From contig NZ_JABMKZ010000051.1 of the NCBI RefSeq assembly GCF_013204855.1, positions 1 through 45,723 on the forward strand: 45,723 nucleotides of DNA. The letters run 5' to 3'. Below, one piece after another: positions 1 through 6,387 of the stretch. How positions within the stretch are numbered: position 1 is the first letter of the stretch; each line of letters begins with the position of its first letter. The stretch is from Paenibacillus alba (GTDB lineage: Bacteria > Bacillota > Bacilli > Paenibacillales > NBRC-103111). The notes under the pieces were generated by a model. The model did no database searches. It saw only the letters and a list, made by a program, of their open reading frames with translations, and had not been told where the DNA came from. A program made the translations under genes and the position numbers.

Positions 1-2
1 CT

Positions 3-120
3 GTTTGGTGATGATGGCGGAGGGGACCCACGCGTTCCCATCTCGAACACGACCGTTAAGCCCTCCAGCGTCGATGGTACTTGAACCGCAGGGTTCTGGG
101 AGAGTAGAACGTTGCCAAGC
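3..120 (+). rRNA. rrf: 5S ribosomal RNA
   Basis: The conserved 5S core is readable: a 5' strand beginning TTTGGTGATGATGGCG pairs with a 3' end GTTGCCAAGC, and the loop region CCCATCTCGAACACG and GAGAGTAGAACG are typical of Firmicutes 5S. The length (about 118 nt) fits. It is the last rRNA gene of an operon whose 16S and 23S genes lie before the window. Confidence 0.95.
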
Positions 121-121
121 A

Positions 122-144
122 GTACCCTTAGGGGTATTTTTTTT
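122..144 (+). terminator. Short hairpin plus T-tract after 5S
   Basis: A 5-bp stem TACCC/GGGTA with a short loop is followed by eight T residues. It looks like a weak intrinsic terminator between 5S and the first tRNA. As no promoter is visible before the tRNAs, rRNA antitermination probably lets transcription pass; the hairpin may also be a processing site. Confidence 0.5.
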
Positions 145-172
145 GCTGCCCTGTGAACGAGCTTATTCGTTA

Positions 173-249
<77 letters not shown>

Positions 250-273
250 ATATTTCCTAAAAAGAACTAGTGA

Positions 274-349
274 GGGGCCATAGCTCAGCTGGGAGAGCGC
301 CTGCCTTGCAAGCAGGAGGTCAGCGGTTCGATCCCGCTTGGCTCCACCA
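274..349 (+). tRNA. tRNA-Ala (anticodon TGC)
   Basis: Cloverleaf with GGGGCCA/TGGCTCC acceptor stem (one G-T wobble), anticodon TGC, CCA encoded. Ile and Ala tRNAs follow 5S here, whereas in many rRNA operons this pair sits in the 16S-23S spacer. Confidence 0.97.
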
Positions 350-352
350 TAT

Positions 353-428
353 TCCCTGATAGCTCAGTTGGTAGAGCACTCGACTGTTAATCGAGTTGTC
401 ACAGGTTCGAGTCCTGTTCGGGGAGCCA
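353..428 (+). tRNA. tRNA-Asn (anticodon GTT)
   Basis: Acceptor TCCCTGA/TCGGGGA, anticodon GTT in the loop of CTCGA/TCGAG, CCA encoded. Only three bases separate it from tRNA-Ala. Confidence 0.97.
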
Positions 429-455
429 TTTTCTTACTTGTACTAGGCTTATCAT

Positions 456-543
456 GGAGAAGTGTCCGAGCGGCCGAAGGAGCACGATTGGAAATCGTGT
501 AGACGTCACAAGCGTCTCGAGGGTTCGAATCCCTCCTTCTCCG
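456..543 (+). tRNA. tRNA-Ser (anticodon GGA)
   Basis: Type II tRNA with a long variable arm (GACGTCACAAGCGTC), GGAGAAG/CTTCTCC acceptor stem, anticodon GGA and discriminator G. CCA is not encoded. Confidence 0.97.
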
Positions 544-567
544 TCTCTTAAGATATATGTTTCCTTT

Positions 568-641
568 GGCGGCGTAGCTCAGCTGGCTAGAGCGTACGGT
601 TCATACCCGTAAGGTCGGGGGTTCGAGCCCCTCTGCCGCTA
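568..641 (+). tRNA. tRNA-Met, elongator (anticodon CAT)
   Basis: Acceptor GGCGGCG/TGCCGCT and anticodon CAT. The first base pair is a G-T wobble, not the C-A mismatch of an initiator tRNA, and the body matches elongator tRNA-Met of Bacillus. CCA is not encoded. An Ile-CAU tRNA modified by TilS is less likely. Confidence 0.93.
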
Positions 642-653
642 CTAGTTTGAATT

Positions 654-745
654 GGAGAGATACCCAAGTGGCTATAAGGGGACCCTCTGCTAAGGGGTTA
701 GACTGCGTAAGTGGTGCGAGGGTTCGAATCCCTCTCTCTCCGCCA
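654..745 (+). tRNA. tRNA-Ser (anticodon GCT)
   Basis: Type II tRNA of 92 nt with a long variable arm, GGAGAGA/TCTCTCC acceptor stem, anticodon GCT, discriminator G and encoded CCA. Confidence 0.97.
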
Positions 746-761
746 GTAATTTTCTAAATAA

Positions 762-836
762 GGCCCGTTGGTCAAGTGGTTAAGACACCTCCCTTTCACG
801 GAGGTAACAGGGGTTCGAGTCCCCTACGGGTCACCA
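762..836 (+). tRNA. tRNA-Glu (anticodon TTC)
   Basis: Acceptor GGCCCGT/ACGGGTC, anticodon TTC between CCTCC and GGAGG stem strands, CCA encoded. Very close to Bacillus tRNA-Glu. Confidence 0.97.
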
Positions 837-862
837 TTCATTCCCACAGATTCATATCCCAT

Positions 863-938
863 GGAGGCTTAGCTCAGCTGGGAGAGCATCTGCCTTACAA
901 GCAGAGGGTCGGCGGTTCGATCCCGTCAGCCTCCACCA
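863..938 (+). tRNA. tRNA-Val (anticodon TAC)
   Basis: Acceptor GGAGGCT/AGCCTCC, anticodon TAC, CCA encoded. Confidence 0.97.
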
Positions 939-954
939 TATGTACAAACCACAT

Positions 955-1031
955 GGAGCTGTGGTGTAGTGGCCTAACATGCCTGCCTGTCACGCAGGAG
1001 ACCGCGGGTTCGAATCCCGTCAGCTCCGCCA
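955..1031 (+). tRNA. tRNA-Asp (anticodon GTC)
   Basis: Acceptor GGAGCTG/CAGCTCC, anticodon GTC between CCTGC and GCAGG, discriminator G, CCA encoded. Confidence 0.97.
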
Positions 1032-1054
1032 TTTTTGAACAAAGTAGAAAATAT

Positions 1055-1130
<76 letters not shown>

Positions 1131-1196
1131 GAATTGTTCCCCAAAAAAGTGAAGCAACATCTCTTACTTTTTCAGGGATCGGTAAGGCTTTAATAT

Positions 1197-1278
1197 GGAG
1201 GCTTAGTGAAGTGGCTAAACACGGCAGACTGTAAATCTGCTCTCTCCGAGTTCGGTGGTTCGAATCCATCAGCCTCCA
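1197..1278 (+). tRNA. tRNA-Tyr (anticodon GTA)
   Basis: Type II tRNA with extended variable arm (TCTCTCCGAGTTC), acceptor GGAGGCT/AGCCTCC, anticodon GTA. CCA is not encoded. Confidence 0.96.
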
Positions 1279-1298
1279 TATCCCTAATTTCATATTGT

Positions 1299-1372
1299 GG
1301 CGGTCGTGGCGAAGGGGTTAACGCACTGGTTTGTGGATCCAGCATTCGCGGGTTCAAGTCCCGTCGTCCGCC
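1299..1372 (+). tRNA. tRNA-His (anticodon GTG)
   Basis: Anticodon GTG, with the extra 5' G (G-1) opposite C73 that marks tRNA-His. Two U-U mismatches are visible: one in the acceptor stem (fifth pair of GCGGTCG/CGTCCGC) and one closing the anticodon stem (CTGGT/TCCAG). CCA is not encoded. Ends are accurate to a base or two. Confidence 0.93.
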
Positions 1373-1391
1373 CATTATTATCAAAGCTTGA

Positions 1392-1463
1392 TGGGGATTA
1401 GCCAAGCGGTAAGGCAACGGACTTTGACTCCGTCATGCCAAGGTTCAAATCCTTGATCCCCAG
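1392..1463 (+). tRNA. tRNA-Gln (anticodon TTG)
   Basis: Acceptor TGGGGAT/ATCCCCA, anticodon TTG, discriminator G. CCA is not encoded. Confidence 0.96.
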
Positions 1464-1487
1464 TATTTATTTTATTAATTGTATTAT

Positions 1488-1563
1488 GAGTCATTAGCTC
1501 AGTTGGTAGAGCACCTGACTTTTAATCAGGGTGTCGTAGGTTCGAATCCTACATGACTCACCA
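1488..1563 (+). tRNA. tRNA-Lys (anticodon TTT)
   Basis: Acceptor GAGTCAT/ATGACTC, anticodon TTT, CCA encoded. Followed by a 75-nt spacer that folds into a hairpin. Confidence 0.97.
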
Positions 1564-1638
1564 CTTTACCCCAAAAAGTGAAGTGAAAGCTTCGAAGGGA
1601 ATTCCGATTACTTTTCGGGGGCCCCAGCATTAACATGC

Positions 1639-1718
1639 GCGCGTATGGCGGAATTGGCAGACGCACTAGACTTAGGATCTAGCGGGTGACCGTGGGGGTT
1701 CAAGTCCCTCTACGCGCA
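1639..1718 (+). tRNA. tRNA-Leu (anticodon TAG)
   Basis: Acceptor GCGCGTA/TACGCGC, anticodon TAG within CTAGA/TCTAG, and a short type II variable arm. CCA is not encoded. Confidence 0.95.
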
Positions 1719-1757
1719 TTAAATCCTCGGCAGTATTCATACTCCTGAGGTACCCAT

Positions 1758-1829
1758 GCGGAAGTGGCTCAGCGGTAGAGCATCGCCTTGCCAAGGCGAG
1801 GGTCGCGGGTTCGATCCCCGTCTTCCGCT
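1758..1829 (+). tRNA. tRNA-Gly (anticodon GCC)
   Basis: Acceptor GCGGAAG/CTTCCGC, anticodon GCC, discriminator T. CCA is not encoded. Confidence 0.97.
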
Positions 1830-1838
1830 TTTTAATTT

Positions 1839-1909
1839 GGCGCTATAGCCAAGTGGTAAGGCAGAGCTCTGCAAAAGCTTTACCCCCAGTTCGAATCTGG
1901 GTAGCGCCT
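1839..1909 (+). tRNA. tRNA-Cys (anticodon GCA)
   Basis: Acceptor GGCGCTA/TAGCGCC, anticodon GCA, discriminator T as expected for Cys. CCA is not encoded. Confidence 0.96.
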
Positions 1910-1923
1910 TATTACTATTGCAA

Positions 1924-2009
1924 GCCGGAGTGGCGGAATCGGCAGACGCACAGGACTTAAAATCCTGCGATAGGTGACTATCGTACCGGTTCAAGTCCGG
2001 TCTTCGGCA
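1924..2009 (+). tRNA. tRNA-Leu (anticodon TAA)
   Basis: Type II tRNA: acceptor GCCGGAG/CTTCGGC, anticodon TAA within AGGAC/ATCCT, and a variable arm GATAGGTGACTATC. CCA is not encoded. Confidence 0.96.
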
Positions 2010-2026
2010 TTATCCCAATAACATAA

Positions 2027-2103
2027 GCGCCCTTAGCTCAGCTGGATAGAGTATTTGACTACGAATCAAAAGGTCGGGAGTTCGAATCTCTCAGGGCGCG
2101 CCA
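2027..2103 (+). tRNA. tRNA-Arg (anticodon ACG)
   Basis: Acceptor GCGCCCT/AGGGCGC, anticodon ACG (normally edited to ICG), discriminator G, CCA encoded. Confidence 0.97.
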
Positions 2104-2125
2104 TTTTCATCAAGCTATACAATAT

Positions 2126-2202
2126 CGGGACGTAGCTCAGCTTGGTAGAGCACCTGCTTTGGGAGCAGGGGGTCGCATGTTCAAATCGTGTCGTCCCGAC
2201 CA
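2126..2202 (+). tRNA. tRNA-Pro (anticodon TGG)
   Basis: Acceptor CGGGACG/CGTCCCG, anticodon TGG within CCTGC/GCAGG, CCA encoded. Confidence 0.97.
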
Positions 2203-2217
2203 TTAATTTCATAACGC

Positions 2218-2288
2218 GCGGGCGTAGTTTAATGGTAGAACTTCAGCCTTCCAAGCTGATCGCGCGGGTTCGATTCCCCCCGCCCGCT
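2218..2288 (+). tRNA. tRNA-Gly (anticodon TCC)
   Basis: Acceptor GCGGGCG/CGCCCGC, anticodon TCC within TCAGC/GCTGA, discriminator T. CCA is not encoded. Last of the 21 tRNAs. Confidence 0.96.
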
Positions 2289-2307
2289 TAACCTTAGTTT
2301 TATCTTA

Positions 2308-2333
2308 AACCCTTGTGTAGCAAGGGTTTTTCT
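2308..2333 (+). terminator. Intrinsic terminator of the rRNA-tRNA operon
   Basis: The 8-bp stem AACCCTTG/CAAGGGTT with a 5-nt loop is followed by TTTTCTTTG, 20 bases after the last tRNA. Confidence 0.85.
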
Positions 2334-2419
2334 TTGTCTACTTTTCGGCAAACGATTGAACTCTTCTGTAGGTATGGGCTTTTTCGTTTTGTGAAATTTC
2401 CAAGCGATTAGGAAAATCA

Positions 2420-2460
2420 AAATAGCCCTCTGTCCTGTAAAGGGATTGAGGGCTATTTTT
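2420..2460 (+). terminator. Second hairpin with T-tract
   Basis: Stem AAATAGCCCTC/GAGGGCTATTT ends in a T-run. The A-rich 5' side means it could act on either strand. It may back up the previous terminator or serve a gene now lost. Confidence 0.6.
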
Positions 2461-2661
2461 GCTATATACGCTACATAATAATCATTTTAGTTGACCTGTT
2501 TCCTTCAGAAACTGCTCAACTTATTAATATCAGAAGTTGTCATTTTATGTAAGATGAAATGCTAATAGTCTTACTAATTCAAAAAACACGATTTCAACAG
2601 TTGTTGGAACCCCACATTCATCCCTCCCCATGGATAACAGTGTGGGTTTACACGCAAAAGG

Positions 2662-2690
2662 ACCGTCAGGATGTTTTCTGACGGTTTTTC
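2662..2690 (+). terminator. Third hairpin with T-tract
   Basis: Stem ACCGTCAG/CTGACGGT with an 8-nt loop followed by TTTTCTT. No gene lies directly upstream, so it is orphaned. Confidence 0.6.
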
Positions 2691-2697
2691 TTAATCT

Positions 2698-2893
2698 GAG
2701 AGGCTGAAAAACAGCCTTAAGTTGGCGGGGAAGTTCGAGATGAGCACCATAAGGCTGAAAAACAGCCTTACAGAGAGGAGAATGGTATGAATTTCTCCAA
2801 AGTGGCGGTCGAGAGGCTGAAAAACAGCCTTAAGTTGGCGGGGAAGTTCGAGATGAGCGCCGTAGGGCTGAAAAACAGCCTTAAAGAGAGGAG
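2698..2893. repeat. Two-copy 113-bp tandem repeat with four identical hairpins
   Basis: The 45-bp segment 2701-2745 recurs almost unchanged at 2814-2858, and each copy continues into a second hairpin and a GAGAGGAGA segment. Each unit holds two copies of GGCTGAAAAACAGCC, a perfect 5-bp stem with an A-rich loop, at about 2701, 2752, 2814 and 2866. The rest of the 837-bp stretch 2334-3170 holds terminators and a decayed reading frame but no intact gene. Confidence 0.8.
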
Positions 2894-2912
2894 AAAGGGA
2901 GAATTCTCCAAT

Positions 2913-3077
2913 CTACCCACCGAATGCGTCGCGGAACGCATGATTTAATAGTTCGAGCTCCACGTCCCAAAGGGGAGCGATGTCAGGACCGACCTGTTCA
3001 TCGAACCAGTCGGAGAGTGCTTGTGATTGCAGCCATGCTCGACGATGAAGGGAAGGTTTAGCATGACCTTTTATATC
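2913..3077 (-). pseudogene. C-terminal remnant of an unidentified protein
   Basis: On the reverse strand a 54-codon frame runs from just after a TAA at 3078-3080 to a TAG at 2913-2915. It has no start codon or ribosome site, yet its composition is clearly protein-like, with segments such as HRRAWLQSQALSDWFDEQ and PLWDVELELLNHAF, rich in Trp, Leu and acidic residues. I read it as the surviving tail of a degraded gene. I do not recognise the family. It lies directly beside the tandem repeat at 2698-2893. Confidence 0.5.
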
Positions 3078-3170
3078 TTACGAACCTTCAGGCGAAGGAA
3101 ATTCGCAAAACTACGCTAAATATCGTATGCTTTTATTAGAAGCTTGAAGTTGAATAAAGGGGAAATTCGC

Positions 3171-3851
3171 ATGTCATTTACGCAACATTTGATACATAAA
3201 TACCAAGAGGCTTGGCGTCAAACACAGCAGCATCCTTTTGTACAAGAACTTGGGGCAGGCACGCTGGATCGTAATAAATTCCGTTTTTATATGGTTCAGG
3301 ACTATTTATATTTAATAGATTATGCAAAGTTGTTTGCTTTAGGAGCAGTGAAAGCAACGGATTTGAAGACGATGGGAGAGTTTGCCACTTTGCTGCACGC
3401 GATCCTCCACGAGGAAATGGGGCTGCACCGCTCTTACGCGGCTCAGTTTGGAATTAGCGAGAAGGAGCTGGAGCAGGCAGAACCTTCGCCGATTACGTTG
3501 GCATACTCCCATTATATGCTGCATGTCGCACAGAACGGGGCGTTAGCTGAACTGACCGCAGCACTGCTGCCCTGTATGTGGAGCTACTGGGAAATCGGCT
3601 GTATGCTTAAGCAGATACCGGGAGCAGCGGAGCATGTGGATTATGGAGAATGGGTACGCATGTACAGTTCGGAGGAGTTTGGCGCATTAGCGCAGTGGTG
3701 CATCGGTTTGATGGATCGTTTGGCGGAAGGGAAGTCCGGCGACGATCTGGCTAGGCTGGAAACGATATTCGTAACAACGACAAGGTATGAGACGATGTTC
3801 TGGGAGATGGCTTATCAGGAGCAGATGTGGCAAGTAGGGGTGTCTGAATGA
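3171..3851 (+). CDS. tenA: Aminopyrimidine aminohydrolase / thiaminase II TenA
   Basis: A 226-residue TenA/THI-4 family enzyme. The family hydrolyses 4-amino-5-aminomethyl-2-methylpyrimidine to HMP, salvaging thiamine breakdown products in the cytoplasm. From the ATG at 3171, the residues known to be catalytic in Bacillus TenA fall at the expected places: Asp44 in MVQDYLYL and Cys135 in LLPCMWSYWEIG, with a C-terminal Glu207 in RYETMFWEM. This agreement and the AAAGGGGA ribosome site support 3171 over an in-frame TTG at 3144. The stop overlaps the next start (ATGA), so the phosphatase gene is translationally coupled. No THI-box riboswitch was recognisable upstream. Confidence 0.93.
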   Translation: MSFTQHLIHKYQEAWRQTQQHPFVQELGAGTLDRNKFRFYMVQDYLYLIDYAKLFALGAVKATDLKTMGEFATLLHAILHEEMGLHRSYAAQFGISEKELEQAEPSPITLAYSHYMLHVAQNGALAELTAALLPCMWSYWEIGCMLKQIPGAAEHVDYGEWVRMYSSEEFGALAQWCIGLMDRLAEGKSGDDLARLETIFVTTTRYETMFWEMAYQEQMWQVGVSE

Positions 3852-4201
3852 TCGTGGATGGCGGCGGCCCATTAAAAATTCTTTTTGTATGCAGTCGCAA
3901 TAAATGGAGAAGCCTTACAGCGGAAAAGATTTTCGCCGGAACTCCTGGATACGAAGTTCGGTCAGCAGGGACGGAAGAGCAAGCCAGAGTGAAAATAACA
4001 AGCGGGCACGTAGGGTGGGCAGATGTCATTTTCGCAATGGAGAAGAAGCACGTTAGACGCATAAAAGAGAAGTATCACGACTCATTAAGTAATAAGAAAT
4101 TGATATGTTTGGATATTCCGGATGATTATCGATTCATGGATGAGGAATTAATTGAGATATTGAAATCACGAGTTTCGGACTATTTAGACCTGGAGGAATA
4201 G
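3848..4201 (+). CDS. Small low-molecular-weight phosphatase-like protein
   Basis: A 117-residue protein. It opens with a beta strand and P-loop, ILFVCSRNKWRS, which fits the C-x5-R-S phosphate-binding signature of low-molecular-weight protein tyrosine phosphatases (nucleophile Cys). The family is normally about 150 residues; this shorter form, with the CSRNKWRS loop, is a known bacterial subgroup of uncertain substrate. A DPYR-type general-acid loop is not obvious, but LICLDIPDDYRFMD near residues 86-98 holds a plausible Asp. Its ATG overlaps the tenA stop, so it is translated with TenA. It is cytoplasmic. Why it is coupled to thiamine salvage is unknown. Confidence 0.75.
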   Translation: MIVDGGGPLKILFVCSRNKWRSLTAEKIFAGTPGYEVRSAGTEEQARVKITSGHVGWADVIFAMEKKHVRRIKEKYHDSLSNKKLICLDIPDDYRFMDEELIEILKSRVSDYLDLEE

Positions 4202-4204
4202 AAG

Positions 4205-5296
4205 ATGAATCAACGAAAACATAAACTAAACGCGCTTATTGAAAATGAAGGGCTGGATATCGCTTTTATTACCTTGCCTAAGCTGATTTATTACTTTACG
4301 GGTTTCTATTCGGATCCTCATGAGAGATTTATGGCGCTTGTGTGCGTGAAAGGGGAGGAGCCTTTTCTGTTTGTACCGGTGCTTGACCACGAAAAGGCGG
4401 CAAGAGTGTCGAGCGTGAAAGCTATTTTCTCCCATAAGGATGAAGAAAATCCGTACGCTGTTCTTAAGACACACCTTGGAAGTCATATCTCCAAAATAGG
4501 CATTCAAGCCGATCACTTAAATGTAAAGCGATATTTGGCCTTGATGGAGATCACGGGGGCAGAGGCAGCAATTGACATAGAGCCCATGCTCAATTCGATT
4601 CGCAGAGTGAAAGGCGAGGATGAAGTTGCGATTATCAAACGGGCAATTGGTTGTATTGAAGAAGTGATACGTACAACGTTGCCTCTGATAAAGCCGGGTG
4701 TAACCGAACTGGATATCGTAGCTGAAATGGAATACCGCATGAAGCGGCTAGGAGCGGATGGTCCCTCTTTTGATACGATGGTACTGGCGGGAGAGAAGTC
4801 TGGGCTGCCTCACGGAGTGCCAGGGAATGATCGGGTTCGCGAGGGCGAGCTGCTGCTTATAGACACAGGCGTATTTGTGGATGGTTATGCTTCGGACATT
4901 ACGCGCACGTTCGCCGTTGGGGAAATCAGCGCTAAGCACAAGGACATCTATGACGCTGTATTGCAAGCTAATCTACGTATGATTGAGGCTGGACGCCCCG
5001 GTGTTGCGATAGGGAGCTTGGACACTGCTGCGCGTGAGGTTATCGCTAACAGAGGCTATGGCGAGTATTTCATAACTAGGGCGGGACACGGCTTAGGACT
5101 GGAAATTCATGAATACCCGTCCATTTATGGAGGGAATCCAGATCCCTTAATTGAAGGTATGGTCTATACGGCGGAGCCAGGCATTTATATATCAGGGCTT
5201 GGCGGCGTCCGCATCGAGGATAACGTACTTGTAACCGCCAATGGGGTCGAGGTGCTGACTTCCTTCCCTAAGGAATTAACGGTAATCGGCGGTTAA
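4205..5296 (+). CDS. M24 family metallopeptidase (Xaa-Pro dipeptidase type)
   Basis: A 363-residue cytoplasmic peptidase with the usual creatinase N-domain (about residues 1-125) and pita-bread catalytic domain (about 135-355). The five metal ligands are readable: Asp in LLIDTGV, Asp in YASDITRTF, His in GHGLGLEIHEYP, Glu in YTAEPGIY and Glu in GVRIEDNV. The length fits the family. A GGAGGAAT ribosome site precedes the ATG, and only three bases separate it from the phosphatase gene, so it is the third gene of the tenA operon. The family normally removes an N-terminal residue before proline. Whether it has a part in salvage of thiamine-derived compounds is not shown. Confidence 0.88.
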   Translation: MNQRKHKLNALIENEGLDIAFITLPKLIYYFTGFYSDPHERFMALVCVKGEEPFLFVPVLDHEKAARVSSVKAIFSHKDEENPYAVLKTHLGSHISKIGIQADHLNVKRYLALMEITGAEAAIDIEPMLNSIRRVKGEDEVAIIKRAIGCIEEVIRTTLPLIKPGVTELDIVAEMEYRMKRLGADGPSFDTMVLAGEKSGLPHGVPGNDRVREGELLLIDTGVFVDGYASDITRTFAVGEISAKHKDIYDAVLQANLRMIEAGRPGVAIGSLDTAAREVIANRGYGEYFITRAGHGLGLEIHEYPSIYGGNPDPLIEGMVYTAEPGIYISGLGGVRIEDNVLVTANGVEVLTSFPKELTVIGG

Positions 5297-5307
5297 CCTT
5301 GTTGAAT

Positions 5308-6192
5308 TTATGGCTCGGACGTCATGGTCCCTACCAGTTCTACGAAACGTTGCCCTGCCTTTGATAAGTAGTGCTGCTTAAGCCAAATAAGCGCGGAAGA
5401 AGCTGAAACTTCGGAGTCCTCGATATGGAAGGCTTGGACACGGTAGCCGCGGTGCTTCTTAAGAACGGTTTCCGGAACGATCGTGCTCCCGAAGCCTGAT
5501 GAGACTAACTCCATAAGAATGGCAATGTCCGAACATTCACCAATGATGTTCGGACTTATATTTTTCATCCGAAACTCCTCTAGAATTAATTGAAAGATGC
5601 CCAAACCATCTGTACTTGGAAGTATGAGAGCATGCTGGGAGACCTGTTCGAGGCTAACGCTTGTGCTGTTTCCCAATTGCGGCTCTGAGGAGACAAAATA
5701 GAAGGACTCCTTCTGCAGCTGCAGGACGGTATAATCATCAAGAAGCAGCGGTAATCGAACGATGGCCAGCTCAATGATTTTTTCTTTGACCAACTTGGCA
5801 AGCTGTGAGGACTCATTTTGCTGGATTTTATAGGTGATATGCGGATAGGACTCCCGAAATGTCTGTAGGATTGTAGGCAACTGGTAGTAGGATATTGTAT
5901 TGACTCCAATGGACAAGGTGCCTCGGACACCACTTCCAATTTGTGTGACCTCGGTTTGCGCTTCCTCCATATCCTTCGTAATTTTAATGGCGTAGCGCTG
6001 TAGTGTTGTACCTGCTTCTGTTAACTGCAAATATCGCCCCCTTTTTTCAAACAGCTTAACGCCTAATTCCTGCTCCAACTGTTTTAATTGCTGGCTAAGC
6101 GGAGGTTGTGCCATATGCAGCTTCTTCGCAGCCGCGGTGATCTGCTTTTCCTCAGCAATGGTTAGGAAGTAACGGAGTTGTCTAATATCCAT
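5308..6192 (-). CDS. LysR family transcriptional regulator
   Basis: A 294-residue protein with the LysR helix-turn-helix at its N-terminus (MDIRQLRYFLTIAEEKQI, then AAAKKLHMAQPPLSQQ and LGVKLFEKRGR, about residues 1-60), a linker helix, and a substrate-binding-like effector domain (about 90-290, beginning GTLSIGVNTISYYQLP). Such regulators bind a small ligand and usually control a divergently transcribed gene. Here that is the NCS2 permease, 187 bases away. Its 3' end faces the M24 peptidase gene tail to tail, 11 bases apart, with no separate terminator visible. The ligand is unknown; a purine or pyrimidine carried by the permease would fit. Confidence 0.9.
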   Translation of the reverse strand: MDIRQLRYFLTIAEEKQITAAAKKLHMAQPPLSQQLKQLEQELGVKLFEKRGRYLQLTEAGTTLQRYAIKITKDMEEAQTEVTQIGSGVRGTLSIGVNTISYYQLPTILQTFRESYPHITYKIQQNESSQLAKLVKEKIIELAIVRLPLLLDDYTVLQLQKESFYFVSSEPQLGNSTSVSLEQVSQHALILPSTDGLGIFQLILEEFRMKNISPNIIGECSDIAILMELVSSGFGSTIVPETVLKKHRGYRVQAFHIEDSEVSASSALIWLKQHYLSKAGQRFVELVGTMTSEP

Positions 6193-6254
6193 CGTATTTC
6201 TCCTTTTATGTATATGTAAATCGTCTGTTAAAGCTATTAAATATATATTATTCC

Positions 6255-6310
6255 TATGATGACTCTCATGTTATCATATTTCTGCACAATCCTTTTGTAA
6301 ATTTGCACAA
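6255..6310. promoter_or_regulatory. Candidate LysR operators in the divergent promoter region
   Basis: The 187-bp region between the LysR gene and the permease has an inverted repeat TATGAT-N12-ATCATA (6255-6278) of LysR-box size. It also has a direct repeat TGCACAA at 6283 and 6304, exactly 21 bases apart and therefore on one face of the helix. Assignment to this LysR protein is inferred from position only. Confidence 0.4.
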
Positions 6311-6351
6311 AGCGATACGTGGAAGGATGTGCAAAGGAAGGAAGATGGACG

Positions 6352-6387
6352 ATGCATCAAGAGAAACTCAGTGAAATGAATGGTTAA
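6352..6387 (+). CDS. 11-codon leader ORF overlapping the permease start
   Basis: ATG at 6352 is preceded at good distance by a strong ribosome site (AGGAAGGAAG, 6335-6344). The reading frame encodes MHQEKLSEMNG and stops at TAA 6385-6387, which overlaps the permease start at 6380 in another frame. The permease ATG has no convincing ribosome site of its own, so ribosomes ending this leader probably restart on the permease. The peptide may have no function beyond coupling. Confidence 0.5.
   Translation: MHQEKLSEMNG

Noticed and set aside
2698..2893. A CRISPR array
   Set aside because: Only two units of 113 bp are present, with long conserved segments rather than short repeats and variable spacers.
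3060..3170. A THI-box (TPP) riboswitch before tenA
   Set aside because: The conserved CUGAGA and GGA/AACCUGAUCU-type elements were not found in the region.
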